A DNA stretch of 21,683 nucleotides from CAZRIP01 sp964600165 (GTDB lineage: Bacteria > Elusimicrobiota > Elusimicrobia > UBA1565 > UBA9628). Positions 15,680 to 21,683 of this stretch are shown piece by piece. The stretch is from assembly GCA_964600165.1 (NCBI GenBank), contig CAZRIP010000068.1:1-21683 (forward strand). Direction: 5' to 3'. Position numbers and translations under genes: made by a program. The number at the start of each line of letters is the position of its first letter. Positions within the stretch are counted from its first letter, which is position 1. The notes beneath the pieces were generated by a model. The model was given only the letters and a program-made list of their open reading frames with translations. It did not search any database and was not told where the DNA came from.

Positions 15680-15690
15680 ATCTGACTGTT

Positions 15691-15720
15691 CAATGTAGCA
15701 GTGCAATGTAGCACTTTTAG
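15691..15720 (+). promoter_or_regulatory. Distal direct-repeat pair upstream of the fic gene
   Basis: CAATGTAGCA occurs at 15691 and 15704, exactly 13 bp apart, and the second copy runs into CTTTTAG. The same layout recurs at the promoter 90 bp downstream, so this is a probable operator for a protein that binds GTAGCA-type half sites. Confidence 0.6.
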
Positions 15721-15745
15721 AACACATTATAACTGACTGCATCAG

Positions 15746-15782
15746 TATATAGCATTATAAAACAATCATTTAATGCGATATA
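15746..15782. repeat. AT-rich inverted repeat in the fic upstream region
   Basis: TATATAGCATT (15746-15756) pairs with AATGCGATATA (15772-15782), with one mismatch in 11. It lies between the two direct-repeat pairs, in the most AT-rich part of the window. Confidence 0.6.
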
Positions 15783-15783
15783 T

Positions 15784-15820
15784 AAGTAGCATTGACAAGT
15801 AGCACTTTTTAGGCTAAACT
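15784..15820 (+). promoter_or_regulatory. Promoter of the fic gene with overlapping operator repeats
   Basis: TTGACA (15792-15797), a 17-bp spacer and TAAACT (15815-15820), a near-consensus sigma-70 promoter. AAGTAGCA occurs at 15784 and 15797, again 13 bp apart, flanking and touching the -35 box. A protein bound here would block RNA polymerase. ATG 15827 is only 6 nt beyond the -10 box, so the mRNA would be leaderless. Confidence 0.75.
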
Positions 15821-15826
15821 TCACCC

Positions 15827-16987
15827 ATGTTCCCGGTCCTCCCATCTCGAATTCCTCCGGAATTGGACCAGCTCATTCTAGACGTAACAACCGCCTCAGC
15901 CGCCCTGGGCCGCGGAATCAATCCGCTGATTCTGGAGGAGATCTCCCGTCTCATGGTCAAGGTGAACAGCTACCACACCAACGCCATGGAAGGGAACCCC
16001 TCGAAGCTTAAGGACATCGAAGCAGCCCTCAATAAGCACCTATCTAAAGACAAGACTGCTCGCAACTATCAGCAAGAACACTTAGCCCATATCGAAGTCC
16101 AAGAGGCCATGGTCCATCGGCTCAAAGCAGAGCCCGACCTAAAGATTTGCTCCGAAGAATTCCTCCGCTGGATACACGAGCAGTTCTACAACCGGCTTCC
16201 CGCGGACATGCGCTTCGCTACGACCGTGAGCGGCGAATCAGTCCCCGTGGTTCCCGGAGAGCTGCGCGATCGAGGGATCAGCGTTGGCCGTCACGACACA
16301 CCCGTGGTCACGCGCGACGAAGTCCACTCTTATCTAGGCAAGTTCGAGGAATCTCTCAGCCCCGAGAGATTGGCGGGCTCGCAGAAGCTGCTCGGCATGG
16401 CATCCTCCCACCACAGATTTCTTTGGATTCACCCCTTTCCTGATGGCAACGGAAGAGTCGCCCGGCTCTTAAGCATCGCCTACGCCTACAAGATCGGGAT
16501 CGCGACTACCATGCTCTGGACGGTCACCCGCGCTTTCGCGAGACACCGACCGGATTATGACGCGAATCTGGAATGGGCTGACCAGAAACCTCGAAACTCT
16601 CTCGATGGCAGAGGCCCCCTCTCCGAAGAAAACCTGGTCAAGTTCTGCGCCTTCTTTCTGGAGTGCTGCAAGGATCAGATCGGCTACATGGACGAGACCC
16701 TCAAGCTCGCGGAACTGGAGCGGCGCTACGGACATTACATCGAGGGCCTTGAGAAGGACAAGATCATCTCGAAAGCCGGAGTCAAAGTCATGGGGCAGCT
16801 GCTGCTGCAAGGAGAAATCCCGCGCGCCCAAGTTCAAGGAATCTCCGACGTAAAGCAAAGGCGCGCCACGGATATCATCAAGGAGTTATTCGACGCGAAG
16901 ATCGTTCGAAGCGAATCGGCATACGGTCCTCTACGATTAAGCATCACGACTGAAATGTCGGCCATGCTATTCCCGGGACTCGCTTAA
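15827..16987 (+). CDS. Class II Fic-family AMPylase with C-terminal winged helix
   Basis: A 386-residue protein. Residues 51-56 (TNAMEG) are the N-terminal inhibitory (S/T)xxxE(G/N) motif that keeps class II Fic enzymes in check. Residues 202-210 (HPFPDGNGR) are the full Fic catalytic motif, with His for transfer and the acidic, Asn and Arg residues for Mg-ATP binding. It should transfer AMP (or another nucleotide) to hydroxyl groups of target proteins in the cytoplasm. The last 75 residues (about 310-386) look like a winged helix (QVQGISDVKQRRATDIIKEL, then IVRSES), so it may bind its own operator repeats. No partner antitoxin gene adjoins it. No Shine-Dalgarno is seen; a strong promoter abuts the start codon. 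Function as a toxin, a modulator or a defence protein is open. Confidence 0.92.
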   Translation: MFPVLPSRIPPELDQLILDVTTASAALGRGINPLILEEISRLMVKVNSYHTNAMEGNPSKLKDIEAALNKHLSKDKTARNYQQEHLAHIEVQEAMVHRLKAEPDLKICSEEFLRWIHEQFYNRLPADMRFATTVSGESVPVVPGELRDRGISVGRHDTPVVTRDEVHSYLGKFEESLSPERLAGSQKLLGMASSHHRFLWIHPFPDGNGRVARLLSIAYAYKIGIATTMLWTVTRAFARHRPDYDANLEWADQKPRNSLDGRGPLSEENLVKFCAFFLECCKDQIGYMDETLKLAELERRYGHYIEGLEKDKIISKAGVKVMGQLLLQGEIPRAQVQGISDVKQRRATDIIKELFDAKIVRSESAYGPLRLSITTEMSAMLFPGLA

Positions 16988-17067
16988 TGGAGCCGCGCTG
17001 GATCAATCGCGCCGCGATCGACGTTCGGCCTGCCCAGCCATTCCTGGCCGGCGAGGAAAGCAGTGCA

Positions 17068-17095
17068 GCGTTTAAGCAGGATTTATGCTAAACGC
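17068..17095. repeat. Inverted repeat between the fic and tspO genes
   Basis: GCGTTTA (17068-17074) and TAAACGC (17089-17095) are perfect arms; AGCA and TGC extend the pairing with one bulge. It lies about 35 nt upstream of the tspO start codon. There is no T-run, so an operator is as likely as a terminator. Nothing else stands out in 16988-17130. Confidence 0.5.
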
Positions 17096-17130
17096 ATCAT
17101 TCCCGTCTGTTCGGAAAGGTACACTGTAGT

Positions 17131-17589
17131 ATGCCGACATTAGCGTTGTTCCTGGTGGTAAGCTACTTGGCCGGCGCGGCGGGAGCGTTGTTCATCAGGC
17201 CCAATATGCGGGGCTGGTATATGACGCTGAGGCGTCCCGGCTGGGCCCCGCCTCGCTGGGTCTTCAGGACGGTCTGGGCGGTCCTCTATGCGGCCATCGG
17301 ACTGGCCGCCTGGCTCGTCTGGCGCTCAGGCGGGACAGGGCGAGGGATCGCTTTGGCCTTGTTCGCCCTTCAATGGGTTCTCAACGTGGTCTGGCCGGCC
17401 TTGTTCTTCGGTCTGCGACGATTCGACCTGGCGCTGTTGGAAAGCGCGGTTTTATGGCTCTCGGTCTTGGCCATGTTGGCAGCCTTCTGGTCGGTGTCCG
17501 TTCCCGCCGGAGCGCTTATGATCCCGTACCTTGTTTGGGCGACCGTCGCGACGGCGCTCAATTACGACTATTGGAGGCTAAATCAATAG
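17131..17589 (+). CDS. tspO: TspO/MBR (translocator protein) family membrane protein
   Basis: A 152-residue protein with five predicted membrane helices, the normal TspO size. Signatures present: WYMTLRRPGWAPPRWVF near residue 30, LQWVLNVVWPALFF around 80-93, and IPYLVWATVATALNYDYWRLN at the end. Bacterial TspO proteins sit in the membrane, bind porphyrins and related ligands, and modulate tetrapyrrole or oxidative-stress responses, often linked to light and oxygen. A -10-like TACACT ends 5 nt before the ATG, and a GGAAAGG further upstream is too distant to be a good Shine-Dalgarno. The 3' end overlaps the end of the convergent repair gene by 32 nt. Family assignment is firm; the ligand is unknown. 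Confidence 0.96.
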   Translation: MPTLALFLVVSYLAGAAGALFIRPNMRGWYMTLRRPGWAPPRWVFRTVWAVLYAAIGLAAWLVWRSGGTGRGIALALFALQWVLNVVWPALFFGLRRFDLALLESAVLWLSVLAMLAAFWSVSVPAGALMIPYLVWATVATALNYDYWRLNQ

Positions 17590-17911
17590 AGCAAGAGCAT
17601 CCCTTCTTTTTAAGGATTCTTCGCTGCTCGGCCAATGAAGCGAGGCGGCGGTTTTGAATACCGCTTCCGACAGCGCGTCTTCGGTCCAGGAGGCTTGCAT
17701 GGCGGTAGCCGCGGCGGGTCATCTCGGCGACGAGAGCGGCGTGTCTTCGGTAGAGCGCCTTGAGTTTGCCCTTCCATCTCAGCGTCTCGGGATGCCGAGA
17801 GTAGCCCCGCTTGTCTTTGGTCAAGATCGACCACACAGCATGGAGCTCCCGATGCTCGCCGAGCAAATGTTGCCGGCAAAGGGTTGGCGGCGGCAGATCC
17901 CATATCCTCAT
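17558..17911 (-). CDS. Pyrimidine dimer DNA glycosylase/endonuclease V family protein
   Basis: A 117-residue protein, close to the size of T4 endonuclease V. The opening MRIWDLPPPTLCRQHLLGEH followed by REL is the conserved start of the bacterial branch; E22 in HREL lines up with the catalytic Glu23 of the T4 enzyme. YSRHPETLRWKGKLKALYRR and the final RILKKKGCSC are also typical. Family members cut the N-glycosyl bond at UV-induced cyclobutane dimers and nick the strand. Residue 2 is Arg rather than the Thr of T4, as in related bacterial proteins as I remember them. The start at ATG 17911 has no Shine-Dalgarno; TAAAAT (minus strand, 17926-17921) is 9 nt upstream. It is divergent from the SDR gene and convergent with tspO. 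Confidence 0.85.
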   Translation of the reverse strand: MRIWDLPPPTLCRQHLLGEHRELHAVWSILTKDKRGYSRHPETLRWKGKLKALYRRHAALVAEMTRRGYRHASLLDRRRAVGSGIQNRRLASLAEQRRILKKKGCSCSIDLASNSRN

Positions 17912-17944
17912 GAATGATTCATTTTACGAAAACGGAGGCACGGC

Positions 17945-19354
17945 GTGATTCTGCTGACCGGGGCAACGGGTTATATCGGCGGCAGACTTCTCAAGAGGCT
18001 TGAAAGCGCCAGCCGCGACGTCCGCTGCCTGTCCCGTCGGCCGCACGCCGTCCGTCACGACTCGCGTCATGTCGAAGTGGTCTTGGGAGATCTCCTTGAG
18101 CCCGCCGGCTTGGCGCAGGCGATGCGAGGCGTCGACACCGCGTTTTACCTGGTTCATTCGATGGCCGATGCCCGCGGCTTTGAAGACAGCGAGCGCCGCG
18201 CCGCCGAGAACTTCGCCCAAGAGGCGAGCCGCGCCAAGATCAAGAGGATCGTCTATTTGGGCGGTCTTGGCTCGGGGCAAGGACTTTCGCCGCACTTGGA
18301 TAGCCGCCAACAGGTGGGACGGATACTGAGAGAATCCGGCGTCCCGACCATCGAGTTCCGCGCCGCGGCGATCATCGGCTCGGGAAGCCTGTCCTTCGAG
18401 CTCGTCCGCGCGCTGGTGGAAAGACTGCCTATCATGATCACCCCGCGTTGGGTGTCGGTCAGGACTCAGCCGATCGCCGTGGAAGACGTGCTCGATTATC
18501 TCATCGCCGCCCTGGACGCTCCCGCGCGCAGCGTGGTCTATGAAATCGGCGGGACCGATCAAGTCTCCTATCTCGAAATCATGAAGGAGTATGCCCGGCA
18601 GCGAGGCTTAAGGCGCCTGATGATCACCGTGCCGGTCCTGACGCCGCGGTTGTCCAGCCTATGGCTGGGCCTGGTCACGCCGATCTATGCGCGCGTCGGC
18701 GCCAAGCTCATCGAGGGAGTCCGGCACGAGACGATCGTCAACGACGACGCCGCGCTAAAGGCCTTCTCGGTGCGGCCGCGAGGCTTGGGGGAAGCGATCA
18801 GCCGGGCGCTCGCCAACGAAGACCGGGAATTTTCCGAGACGCGCTGGTCCGACGCGCGCTCTTCGGCGGGAATCGCCCCGATGGGAGCGGCGCTTCCGGG
18901 GCCGCGCGTCATCGCCAGCCTCCGGACGCGGGTCTCGGTTCCCCCGGCGCTGGCCTTTGTGCCGATCGCGCGCATCGGCGGAGCGACTGGTTGGTATTAC
19001 GGAAACTGGCTGTGGCGGCTGCGCGGGTTCATCGACCAGCTTGTTGGAGGCGTGGGCTTGCGCCGCGGCCGCAAGAATCCGGAACGACTATCTCCCGGCG
19101 ACACCGTTGATTTCTGGAGGGTCGAACGCGTCGAAGAGGGCCGCCTTCTCAGGCTCTTCGCGGAGATGAAGCTCCCCGGCAAGGCGTGGCTTCAGTTCGA
19201 AGTGGACCCCGACGCCGGCGGCGCGACGATCTGTCAGACCGCGATATTCAACCCGGCCGGCCTTCTGGGTCTTCTTTATTGGTACGGCCTCTATCCGATT
19301 CACTGGCTCGTCTTCCGCGGCATGCTCAAAGGAATCGCCGGCAAGGCGAAATGA
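17945..19354 (+). CDS. NmrA/YbjT-like SDR oxidoreductase with C-terminal DUF2867 domain
   Basis: A 469-residue two-domain protein starting at GTG 17945 with GGAGG 7 nt upstream. The Rossmann domain opens with TGATGYIG (residues 5-12), the NAD(P)-binding glycine motif of atypical SDRs, and contains YLGGLGSG and a PTIEFRAAAIIGSGS segment. From about residue 320 (VIASLRTRVSVPPALAF) to the end it fits DUF2867, a START-like domain often fused to such SDRs. The C-terminus, with LGLLYWYGLYPIHWLVF, is hydrophobic and may touch the membrane. The substrate is unknown. Such proteins often occur near photolyase or tspO genes, and here it is divergent from the dimer glycosylase. The family is confident, the role is not. 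Confidence 0.9.
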   Translation: MILLTGATGYIGGRLLKRLESASRDVRCLSRRPHAVRHDSRHVEVVLGDLLEPAGLAQAMRGVDTAFYLVHSMADARGFEDSERRAAENFAQEASRAKIKRIVYLGGLGSGQGLSPHLDSRQQVGRILRESGVPTIEFRAAAIIGSGSLSFELVRALVERLPIMITPRWVSVRTQPIAVEDVLDYLIAALDAPARSVVYEIGGTDQVSYLEIMKEYARQRGLRRLMITVPVLTPRLSSLWLGLVTPIYARVGAKLIEGVRHETIVNDDAALKAFSVRPRGLGEAISRALANEDREFSETRWSDARSSAGIAPMGAALPGPRVIASLRTRVSVPPALAFVPIARIGGATGWYYGNWLWRLRGFIDQLVGGVGLRRGRKNPERLSPGDTVDFWRVERVEEGRLLRLFAEMKLPGKAWLQFEVDPDAGGATICQTAIFNPAGLLGLLYWYGLYPIHWLVFRGMLKGIAGKAK

Positions 19355-19489
19355 GGGCAAGAAAAATTCGTGTAAAGCCGTTCTCGCCTGCTCCAGCGCA
19401 GCCCGCTGAGGCTCTTCCTTGCGCCAGTGCTTGATTATCTTGTCCATGGCTTCGATCTGCTTGTAGAGGTGAGCGGGCAAAACCTTGCC
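19355..19489 (-). other. Possible gene fragment of unknown origin
   Basis: On the minus strand this stretch encodes a helical, protein-like run that includes LYKQIEAMDKIIKHWRKEEP, EQARTALHEFF and a short lead-in RARGKVLPAH. It has no good start codon, is closed upstream by TAA, and continues downstream only into antisense of the SDR gene. It may be a truncated end of a lost gene, or chance. The rest of the 19355-19552 gap holds the fic promoter region. Confidence 0.25.
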
Positions 19490-19501
19490 CCTGGCGCGCC
19501 G

Positions 19502-19552
19502 AAGACAAGGTTGTTATACTAACATTGTCTTTAGACTGATTAAGACAAGGTT
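19502..19552 (+). promoter_or_regulatory. Promoter/operator region of the second fic gene
   Basis: AAGACAAGGTT occurs at 19502-19512 and 19542-19552, exactly 40 bp apart, and its inverse TTGTCTT is at 19525-19531. The three half-sites bracket -10-like TATACT (19515-19520) and TAGACT (19532-19537). This looks like an autoregulatory operator. The second copy also supplies AAGG just before the start codon. Confidence 0.6.
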
Positions 19553-20830
19553 ATGAAACGCGAAGAGCTAACTGCCCAACTGCGTGCACCGTACGATCCT
19601 AAGCGAGGCTGCGGCGTCGCGAAGACTCCCGAAGCGGGATACGAGAACATCTGGTTCGTCGTTCCCCCGCCGCCGCCCCGGACGCCTCCAGCCAAGCTCC
19701 CGCTGAAGGCCATGGCGAAGGCCGCCGAGATTCTCGCGCGGCAGACGGAGTTCTCGGCCATGGGCGGCGTAGACAAGCTCATCGCTTACTATTTCGTCCG
19801 GCGCGAAGCGGTGGAATCCTCTCGCATCGAGGGAACGTGGTCCACGATCGATCATGTCTTGACCCCAGGCGAGCTCCAGGACGGCGGCGCGTCTCCGGAC
19901 GGGCGGCAGTCGGTGCGCGGATACGCCCACGCATTGGAGACCCACCTCGCTCGCGCGGCGAGCAAGAAAGAGCGCGTCTTCACCCTCAAGACGATCTTGG
20001 ACATCCATCGCGAGATCGTGGCCAAGGACCCGAACTTCCGGGGAGAGGCGGGGGTGCTGCGCGCCCCAAAGCGGATCGGCAGCGTCGTCCAGATCGGCGG
20101 CTCCTTCCGCAAGGAGGAATCGACCTACAATCCCGCCCCTCCGCGGTTCGTGGCTTCCAGCCTTAAGTCCGCGCTCGATTGGATGTCGGACGAGGAGCTG
20201 GCCCAGCGCGGCGACGCGGGAGTCAACGGCTTCACGCTGCCGGTGCGGCTGGCGGTGGCTCACGCGCACTTCGAGGCGGTGCACCCGTTCTCCGACGGCA
20301 ACGGCCGCGTGGGCCGCGCGTTGTGGCCGCTTCAAATGGCATGCGCCGGCCGCATGCCGCTCTACCTCTCCGGCTTCGTCGAGGCCTATCGCAACGACTA
20401 CAGCCGCGCGCTCCAGTCCGCGCAGAAACGCCTCTCCTACGGCGAACTCATCGAGTTCGTCTGCGAAGCGATCCTCCGCAGCGAGGCCGAGGGCTCGGCG
20501 TCGCGCGCGGCGATCGAAGGCCTGCCCGCCCGTTGGCGCGCGCGCGCGCGCTTCCGCGGGTCCTCGACGGCGCTGCGCGCGCTCGAATTGCTGCAGCGCA
20601 TGCCGATAGTGACAATCGCCGTGCTGGTGGACGAGCTGCGCGTCACGAAGGAGGCCGCGCGCGTGGCGGTCGAGCAGCTTGTGGAGCGCGGCGTAGTCAG
20701 CAATCGGGGGCGAGCCGGCCGGACCCAGCTCTTCGCGGCCGAGGAGCTGATCTCGCTTCTTTCCCGGCCGTTCGGATCGGATGCCGAGGCCGCGCTCGAG
20801 AAAGGTCGTGCGCTGCTCAAGCCCGAATGA
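19553..20830 (+). CDS. Class II Fic-family AMPylase with C-terminal winged helix, second copy type
   Basis: A 425-residue protein of the SoFic-like type, only distantly related to the other Fic here. N-terminal Fic_N-like segment to about residue 110 with the inhibitory motif SSRIEG (89-94); catalytic HPFSDGNGR at 244-252; C-terminal winged helix at about 340-405 (ALELLQRMPIVTIAVLVDEL, VTKEAARVAVEQLVERGVVS). It should AMPylate proteins once the inhibitory Glu is displaced. A proline-rich loop lies near 38-50. The gene ends in ATGA, overlapping the start of the pRiA4b ORF-3 gene, so the two are translationally coupled. Half-site repeats in the promoter suggest autoregulation by the C-terminal domain. 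GC content is as high as in the left chromosomal flank, unlike the central defence operon. Confidence 0.93.
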   Translation: MKREELTAQLRAPYDPKRGCGVAKTPEAGYENIWFVVPPPPPRTPPAKLPLKAMAKAAEILARQTEFSAMGGVDKLIAYYFVRREAVESSRIEGTWSTIDHVLTPGELQDGGASPDGRQSVRGYAHALETHLARAASKKERVFTLKTILDIHREIVAKDPNFRGEAGVLRAPKRIGSVVQIGGSFRKEESTYNPAPPRFVASSLKSALDWMSDEELAQRGDAGVNGFTLPVRLAVAHAHFEAVHPFSDGNGRVGRALWPLQMACAGRMPLYLSGFVEAYRNDYSRALQSAQKRLSYGELIEFVCEAILRSEAEGSASRAAIEGLPARWRARARFRGSSTALRALELLQRMPIVTIAVLVDELRVTKEAARVAVEQLVERGVVSNRGRAGRTQLFAAEELISLLSRPFGSDAEAALEKGRALLKPE

Positions 20831-21357
20831 GCTCCGAGGTCTACCAACTTCAGGTCGCGCTCCAAGACATCGAGCCGCTCATTTGGCGGCAAGTCGTCGT
20901 GCCCAGCTCCATCACCTTCGCCAAGCTCCATCGCGTCATTCAGATCGCGATGGGCTGGAAGGACTGCCATCTTCACCAGTTCGTCTCGAAGAGCGCGGGG
21001 CCGCTCAAGGCCGGGCACGAGAAGACCCTCAAGCTCAGCGACATGGCCAAGAAGGGCCCCGGCTCCTGCTTTAACTACGAGTACGACACCGGAGACAACT
21101 GGGTCCACTTCGTCGTTCTCGAAAAGGTCATCGACCTGGGCCCGCTGCCCGTTTTCTTCGACTGCATCGCCGGCGCGCGCGCCTGCCCGCCCGAGGACTG
21201 CGGCGGCGCCGGCGGCTACGCTGAGCTGCTTGAGATTCTAGCCGATCCGAGTCATCCCGAGCACGAGGATCGGCTTGAGTGGGTCGGCGGCAAGTTCGAC
21301 CCCGAGAAGTTCGACCGCGCCGCCGTCGGCAAGAAGCTCAAGCGCCTGAAGCCCTGA
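20827..21357 (+). CDS. Plasmid pRiA4b ORF-3 family protein
   Basis: A 176-residue protein starting at ATG 20827, which overlaps the Fic stop as ATGA. YQLQVALQDIEPLIWRQVVV, FAKLHRVIQIAMGW, FNYEYDTGDNWVHFVVLEKV and the ARACPPEDCGGAGGYAELLE segment are the hallmarks of the PRiA4_ORF3 family, and length and order fit. The biochemical role of the family is unknown; it is common on plasmids and mobile elements and can be fused to other domains. Coupling to a Fic gene hints that it could be a target, a partner or an antitoxin-like modulator of the Fic protein, which is only inference from the overlap. It is the last gene before the right island end. Confidence 0.92.
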   Translation: MSSEVYQLQVALQDIEPLIWRQVVVPSSITFAKLHRVIQIAMGWKDCHLHQFVSKSAGPLKAGHEKTLKLSDMAKKGPGSCFNYEYDTGDNWVHFVVLEKVIDLGPLPVFFDCIAGARACPPEDCGGAGGYAELLEILADPSHPEHEDRLEWVGGKFDPEKFDRAAVGKKLKRLKP

Positions 21358-21385
21358 AGTTTAAATCCTATACTGGGCACTAATC

Positions 21386-21394
21386 TGCTATACT
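21386..21394 (+). promoter_or_regulatory. Extended -10 promoter reading into attR
   Basis: TGCTATACT, an extended -10 box, without a good -35. It resembles the TGCTATCAT of the tRNA promoter and points toward the right repeat. There is no gene between it and the island end. Confidence 0.4.
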
Positions 21395-21402
21395 TTCTGT
21401 GG

Positions 21403-21493
21403 CCTCAAGGTTAGACGCTTAACCGAGCGGCGATGACGGGAATCCTCGACGAAGGGTCGCGAAAGTTTTCCTACGCGACTCATAACCTTGAGG
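21403..21493. repeat. 11-bp inverted repeat linking the island end and attR
   Basis: CCTCAAGGTTA (21403-21413) is the exact complement of TAACCTTGAGG (21483-21493) inside attR. A transcript across the junction could fold, or this could be an integrase arm or secondary core site in opposite orientation. Confidence 0.7.
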
Positions 21494-21523
21494 TCGCTGG
21501 TTCAAATCCAGCCCCCGCAACCA
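21479..21523 (+). repeat. attR: 45-bp direct repeat, partial tRNA-fMet 3' end
   Basis: Identical to 2957-3001. The sequence before it cannot form the 5' half of a tRNA, so this is the displaced chromosomal copy left by integration. Confidence 0.93.
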
Positions 21524-21555
21524 ATTTCGCAGTTTCTTCGACGAGAAACAGGATC

Positions 21556-21592
21556 GAACCCCGGTCAAAACTGACTGGGGTTCTTCTTTTTT
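21556..21592 (+). terminator. Rho-independent terminator, probably the original tRNA-fMet terminator
   Basis: An 11-bp stem (21556-21566 with 21573-21583) with one G-T pair, a 6-nt loop and a T-rich tail. It lies 32 nt after the tRNA 3' repeat, as expected for the terminator the tRNA had before integration. The remaining sequence to 21683 shows no recognisable gene. Confidence 0.85.
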
Positions 21593-21683
21593 GGACCCCA
21601 CAAAACGACTCCATCTCGCAGGCCCGCGCCGATTCTCCCCTGCGCTACGAATCCGTTAGACCTGCGCCAAGCCTCCATCGACG

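Larger units (their letters stand above)
2957..21523. mobile_element. Integrated genomic island of about 18.5 kb in tRNA-fMet
   Basis: The island is bounded by two perfect 45-bp copies of the tRNA 3' part. It has a tyrosine-integrase gene next to the left copy, a second tyrosine recombinase inside, a Replic_Relax-like gene, defence-type genes and Fic genes. I see no relaxase, conjugation or phage structural genes, so it is best described as an integrative (possibly mobilisable) defence island. Its central operon is clearly lower in GC than the left flank. Confidence 0.88.

Noticed and set aside
15691..15804. CRISPR array from the repeated GTAGCA units
   Set aside because: Units are too short, spacing is 13 bp, and there are no spacers of uniform length or cas genes.
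17068..17095. Integron attC site
   Set aside because: The arms do not fit the conserved attC core sequences and there is no integron integrase nearby.
20179..20826. Longer start for the pRiA4b ORF-3 protein
   Set aside because: The extension is an Arg/Ala-rich shadow frame inside the fic gene; the conserved family start is at 20827.

Overview
The window looks like a draft chromosomal scaffold (it carries a 100-N gap) of a GC-rich, Gram-negative-type bacterium. I cannot name the taxon; an uncultured lineage is a guess only. Sampled 60-base lines give 44/60 G+C in the left flank (961-1020), 33/60 in the centre (7501-7560) and 43/60 near the right end (20281-20340), so the window is a mosaic.

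Layout. Positions 1-2.9 kb are chromosome: the 3' part of a large membrane M48-type metallopeptidase with a gap inside it, a convergent two-PAS-domain protein, and an initiator tRNA gene (tRNA-fMet, 2925-3001). From the anticodon loop of that tRNA to 21523 lies an integrated island of about 18.5 kb. It is bounded by a 45-bp perfect direct repeat of the tRNA 3' part (2957-3001 and 21479-21523). Beyond the right repeat the chromosome resumes with what is probably the tRNA's original terminator.

Island, left to right: a tyrosine integrase gene split by a frameshift (3097-4052); an unrecognised 424-residue protein (4089-5363); then a long leftward operon (13515 down to 5360). The operon encodes a small HTH protein, a winged-helix plus HEPN-like protein, a membrane-anchored TerB-N/TerB/TerB-C protein, a BrxD-like P-loop ATPase, an Lhr/BrxHI-like DExH helicase and an AbiU2-like HEPN protein. 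The TerB protein, ATPase and helicase match the composition I remember for the Shango anti-phage system. The two HEPN proteins and the HTH gene in the same overlapping operon look like an extension of that system and are the most interesting part of the window.

Next comes a recombination or replication module: a non-coding stretch with a 20-bp-arm hairpin, a Replic_Relax-like protein and a second, intact tyrosine recombinase. The cargo after it is a class II Fic protein with an elaborate repeat-rich promoter, then TspO, a pyrimidine-dimer glycosylase and an SDR/DUF2867 protein (a plausible light or UV damage group), and finally a second Fic protein translationally coupled to a pRiA4b ORF-3 family protein.

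A cross-cutting feature is that several first-in-operon genes have a -10-like hexamer only about 5-12 nt before the start codon and no Shine-Dalgarno, while genes inside operons have good Shine-Dalgarno sequences. This suggests frequent leaderless or near-leaderless initiation.
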